A stretch of DNA of 64,000 nt. Origin: Halictus rubicundus. Its lineage: Eukaryota > Arthropoda > Insecta > Hymenoptera > Halictidae. The stretch spans positions 6,763,116-6,827,115 of the forward strand of contig NC_135164.1 in the NCBI RefSeq assembly GCF_050948215.1, written 5' to 3'. The notes under the pieces were generated by a model. That model was not told where the DNA came from. It saw only the letters and a list, made by a program, of their open reading frames with translations, and made no database searches. Positions 62,355 through 64,000 of this stretch are shown piece after piece (position 1 is the first letter of the stretch; each line of letters opens with the position of its first letter). The position numbers and the translations under genes were made by a program.

Positions 62355-64000
62355 CATTTAATCACCAATTAAAATCACTACGCAATATCAGAAAATATGT
62401 ATATAATAGCTTGAATAGTTCACCGACACGCATTGAAACAAAATACCCTTATTCATTGAATATACAGTCCTGAAACGAACTAGTACTGTTCCAGTACTAG
62501 GTGGTGAAAAATAAAATAATTTATACCAAATAATAAAAACATTGTATATATTAATTATATTGAAATTTTTTGGACATGAGTGATCTACACATTGTTAATA
62601 TAACAATGTTAATTAAACTTTAAATGTAAACTTTGATACTAGAGTATGGTCTGCATAAAGAGATATTTTATTTTGCCTACAATGTGGTATGTACTTACCT
62701 ATATGTATTAATTACACTAATATTAATTTATGCTACTTTAATTAAATAATAATAAACTCGTGTCAAATACAAATGGCTGTTACGCTGAGGGAACGCAATA
62801 TATACATATTTATGTTTCTTCAAAGTATAATTGTGATATATTAATTTTTAAAGTGTTTATCGTGTTATTTTACAGTTTTGCAGCTTAAGTTCTATGTATA
62901 TAAATGTGTGGAAATACTTTACACACGATCTTTTGTAATAAAATTATAAAATCATCACATATACGTTACTATTTGTTATTTGCTGACAAAACAGTCAAAT
63001 CAAAAAGCAAAGAACACTCATGTCCCTAAAATGTTTTTGCCTTCTTTAGCAAATAATGGGCACAAGAGCCTTGATGTGCACTAATGTACAATAGAATTTG
63101 AAATGTGTTCAGGGAGCAAGAGTGAATTTTTAAATTCTCATATTTTTAATTCAAATTCATTATTATTTATTTTCAAGACTAACAGAAAGACTTGTACCAT
63201 TGAAACGAAAATACAGAAATTCAAAATATTAATGCCTTTAATCGATCAAATAAAAAAAATTAATATACATTTATACAGAAAGGGGGAAAATTAATATTAA
63301 TTTGTACCATATATTAATTGTATTAATAACGTGTCGAAGTGTATAACTAACTGTGTTCATAACTATCAGACATAAATTATATTTGTACATATACTCCAAA
63401 TATTCATGAAAGTTACATTGAATTGTAAGATCATTCTTGGTTCGAAGTTCAATGTAATTATCAAATTTTATATAATGTAACTGTTTCTAAACCTGCTTGA
63501 AAAATTATTTTATTGTTATGTTACTACGCGTGACTAGTTGAATATATTAACATTATAATGAGATCTATTCGAATCGAATATAAATATATCTACAGTTTTA
63601 TAAAATTTATTAAAAAATGATACAAATTATTGATTAGTCCCCAGTTTCCTAAACACTTGTTATGACTATATACATATATATATATATATAAATAAACTTA
63701 ATCGATTATGTGATATAATTGAATAAACATACAATTTTAAATATTAGACTACTTTTCAATAAACGAATATTTTATAGTATGATATATATTTAAGATAAAA
63801 ATTTTGGCAGCACTTTACGAGCGACGAACTGTATTTATTTAAACCTCATAAGATTTTCTGTATTCCAAAGTTTGTGTAATAAAATGAATTTTGAAATGTC
63901 CAAGTAATATTGTCATACTGAATTATAAGACCTCATAATTATAGTTGTAAGAGACTATTTTATTCGCATGTATTCGGTACAGTATTTCGGTATTATAAAA
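62355..64000 (+). other. ATG4 3' UTR and downstream AT-rich sequence
   Basis: Strongly AT-rich, non-coding to the window end. The first canonical poly(A) hexamer is at 62937-62942. Further AATAAA motifs near 63690-63890 could serve longer isoforms or another gene outside the window. Confidence 0.5.
62937..62942 (+). terminator. Candidate ATG4 poly(A) signal (AATAAA)
   Basis: Canonical AATAAA 583 bp after the ATG4 stop codon, in a T-rich then A-rich context. Confidence 0.45.

Noticed and set aside
1..64000. tRNA genes, rRNA, CRISPR arrays or known microRNAs
   Set aside because: No tRNA-like internal promoter boxes, rRNA segments, regular spacer arrays or familiar insect microRNA seeds were recognised on reading both strands.

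Overview
This looks like a nuclear contig from an aculeate hymenopteran insect, most likely a bee. The evidence is the spliced genes with short GT-AG introns, AT-rich introns, CpG-rich non-coding DNA, insect-type family members (a two-BIR IAP, one ATG4, a SIKE/FGFR1OP2 protein) and mariner debris. The species cannot be fixed from the sequence alone. I rebuilt every gene model by hand from splice sites and reading phase. All the models close in frame at lengths normal for their families.

Layout, left to right. 570-5589 (+): a 728-residue SLC6 amino-acid/neurotransmitter transporter of the NTT4/B0AT2 type, in 13 coding exons, followed by a long AT-rich 3' region. 11104-14114 (+): PRMT7 arginine methyltransferase, tail-to-tail with 14266-15421 (-), a DTWD2 tRNA aminocarboxypropyltransferase. 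15985-17056: a 1.07 kb inverted-repeat element. 17057-36877: about 20 kb with no gene I can support, holding microsatellites, GC-rich dispersed repeats and a 182 bp near-perfect hairpin. 36878-42768 (-): a full-length MEIOC homologue. 44114-44932 (-): an FGFR1OP2/SIKE protein. 46447-47739 (-): a DIAP1-like inhibitor of apoptosis. 48866-52684 (-): a sialin-type SLC17 transporter. 52685-60070: non-coding, with a broken mariner. 60071-62354 (+): the autophagy protease ATG4, followed by its 3' UTR.

The genes are unrelated housekeeping, neuronal, germline and cell-death/autophagy genes. Nothing suggests an operon or a horizontally acquired island. MEIOC, FGFR1OP2, IAP and SLC17 run in the same direction on the minus strand, but each appears to have its own 5' region.

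The most unusual signals are regulatory or mobile. (1) A 30 bp minisatellite inside an SLC6 intron repeats a perfect inverted half-site (GGTCA, 1 bp, TGACC), the geometry bound by ecdysone receptor/USP. (2) The 182 bp hairpin at 31965-32146 carries a hammerhead-like core. (3) A small MITE family with 15 bp terminal repeats sits inside a GC-rich repeat in an SLC17 intron.
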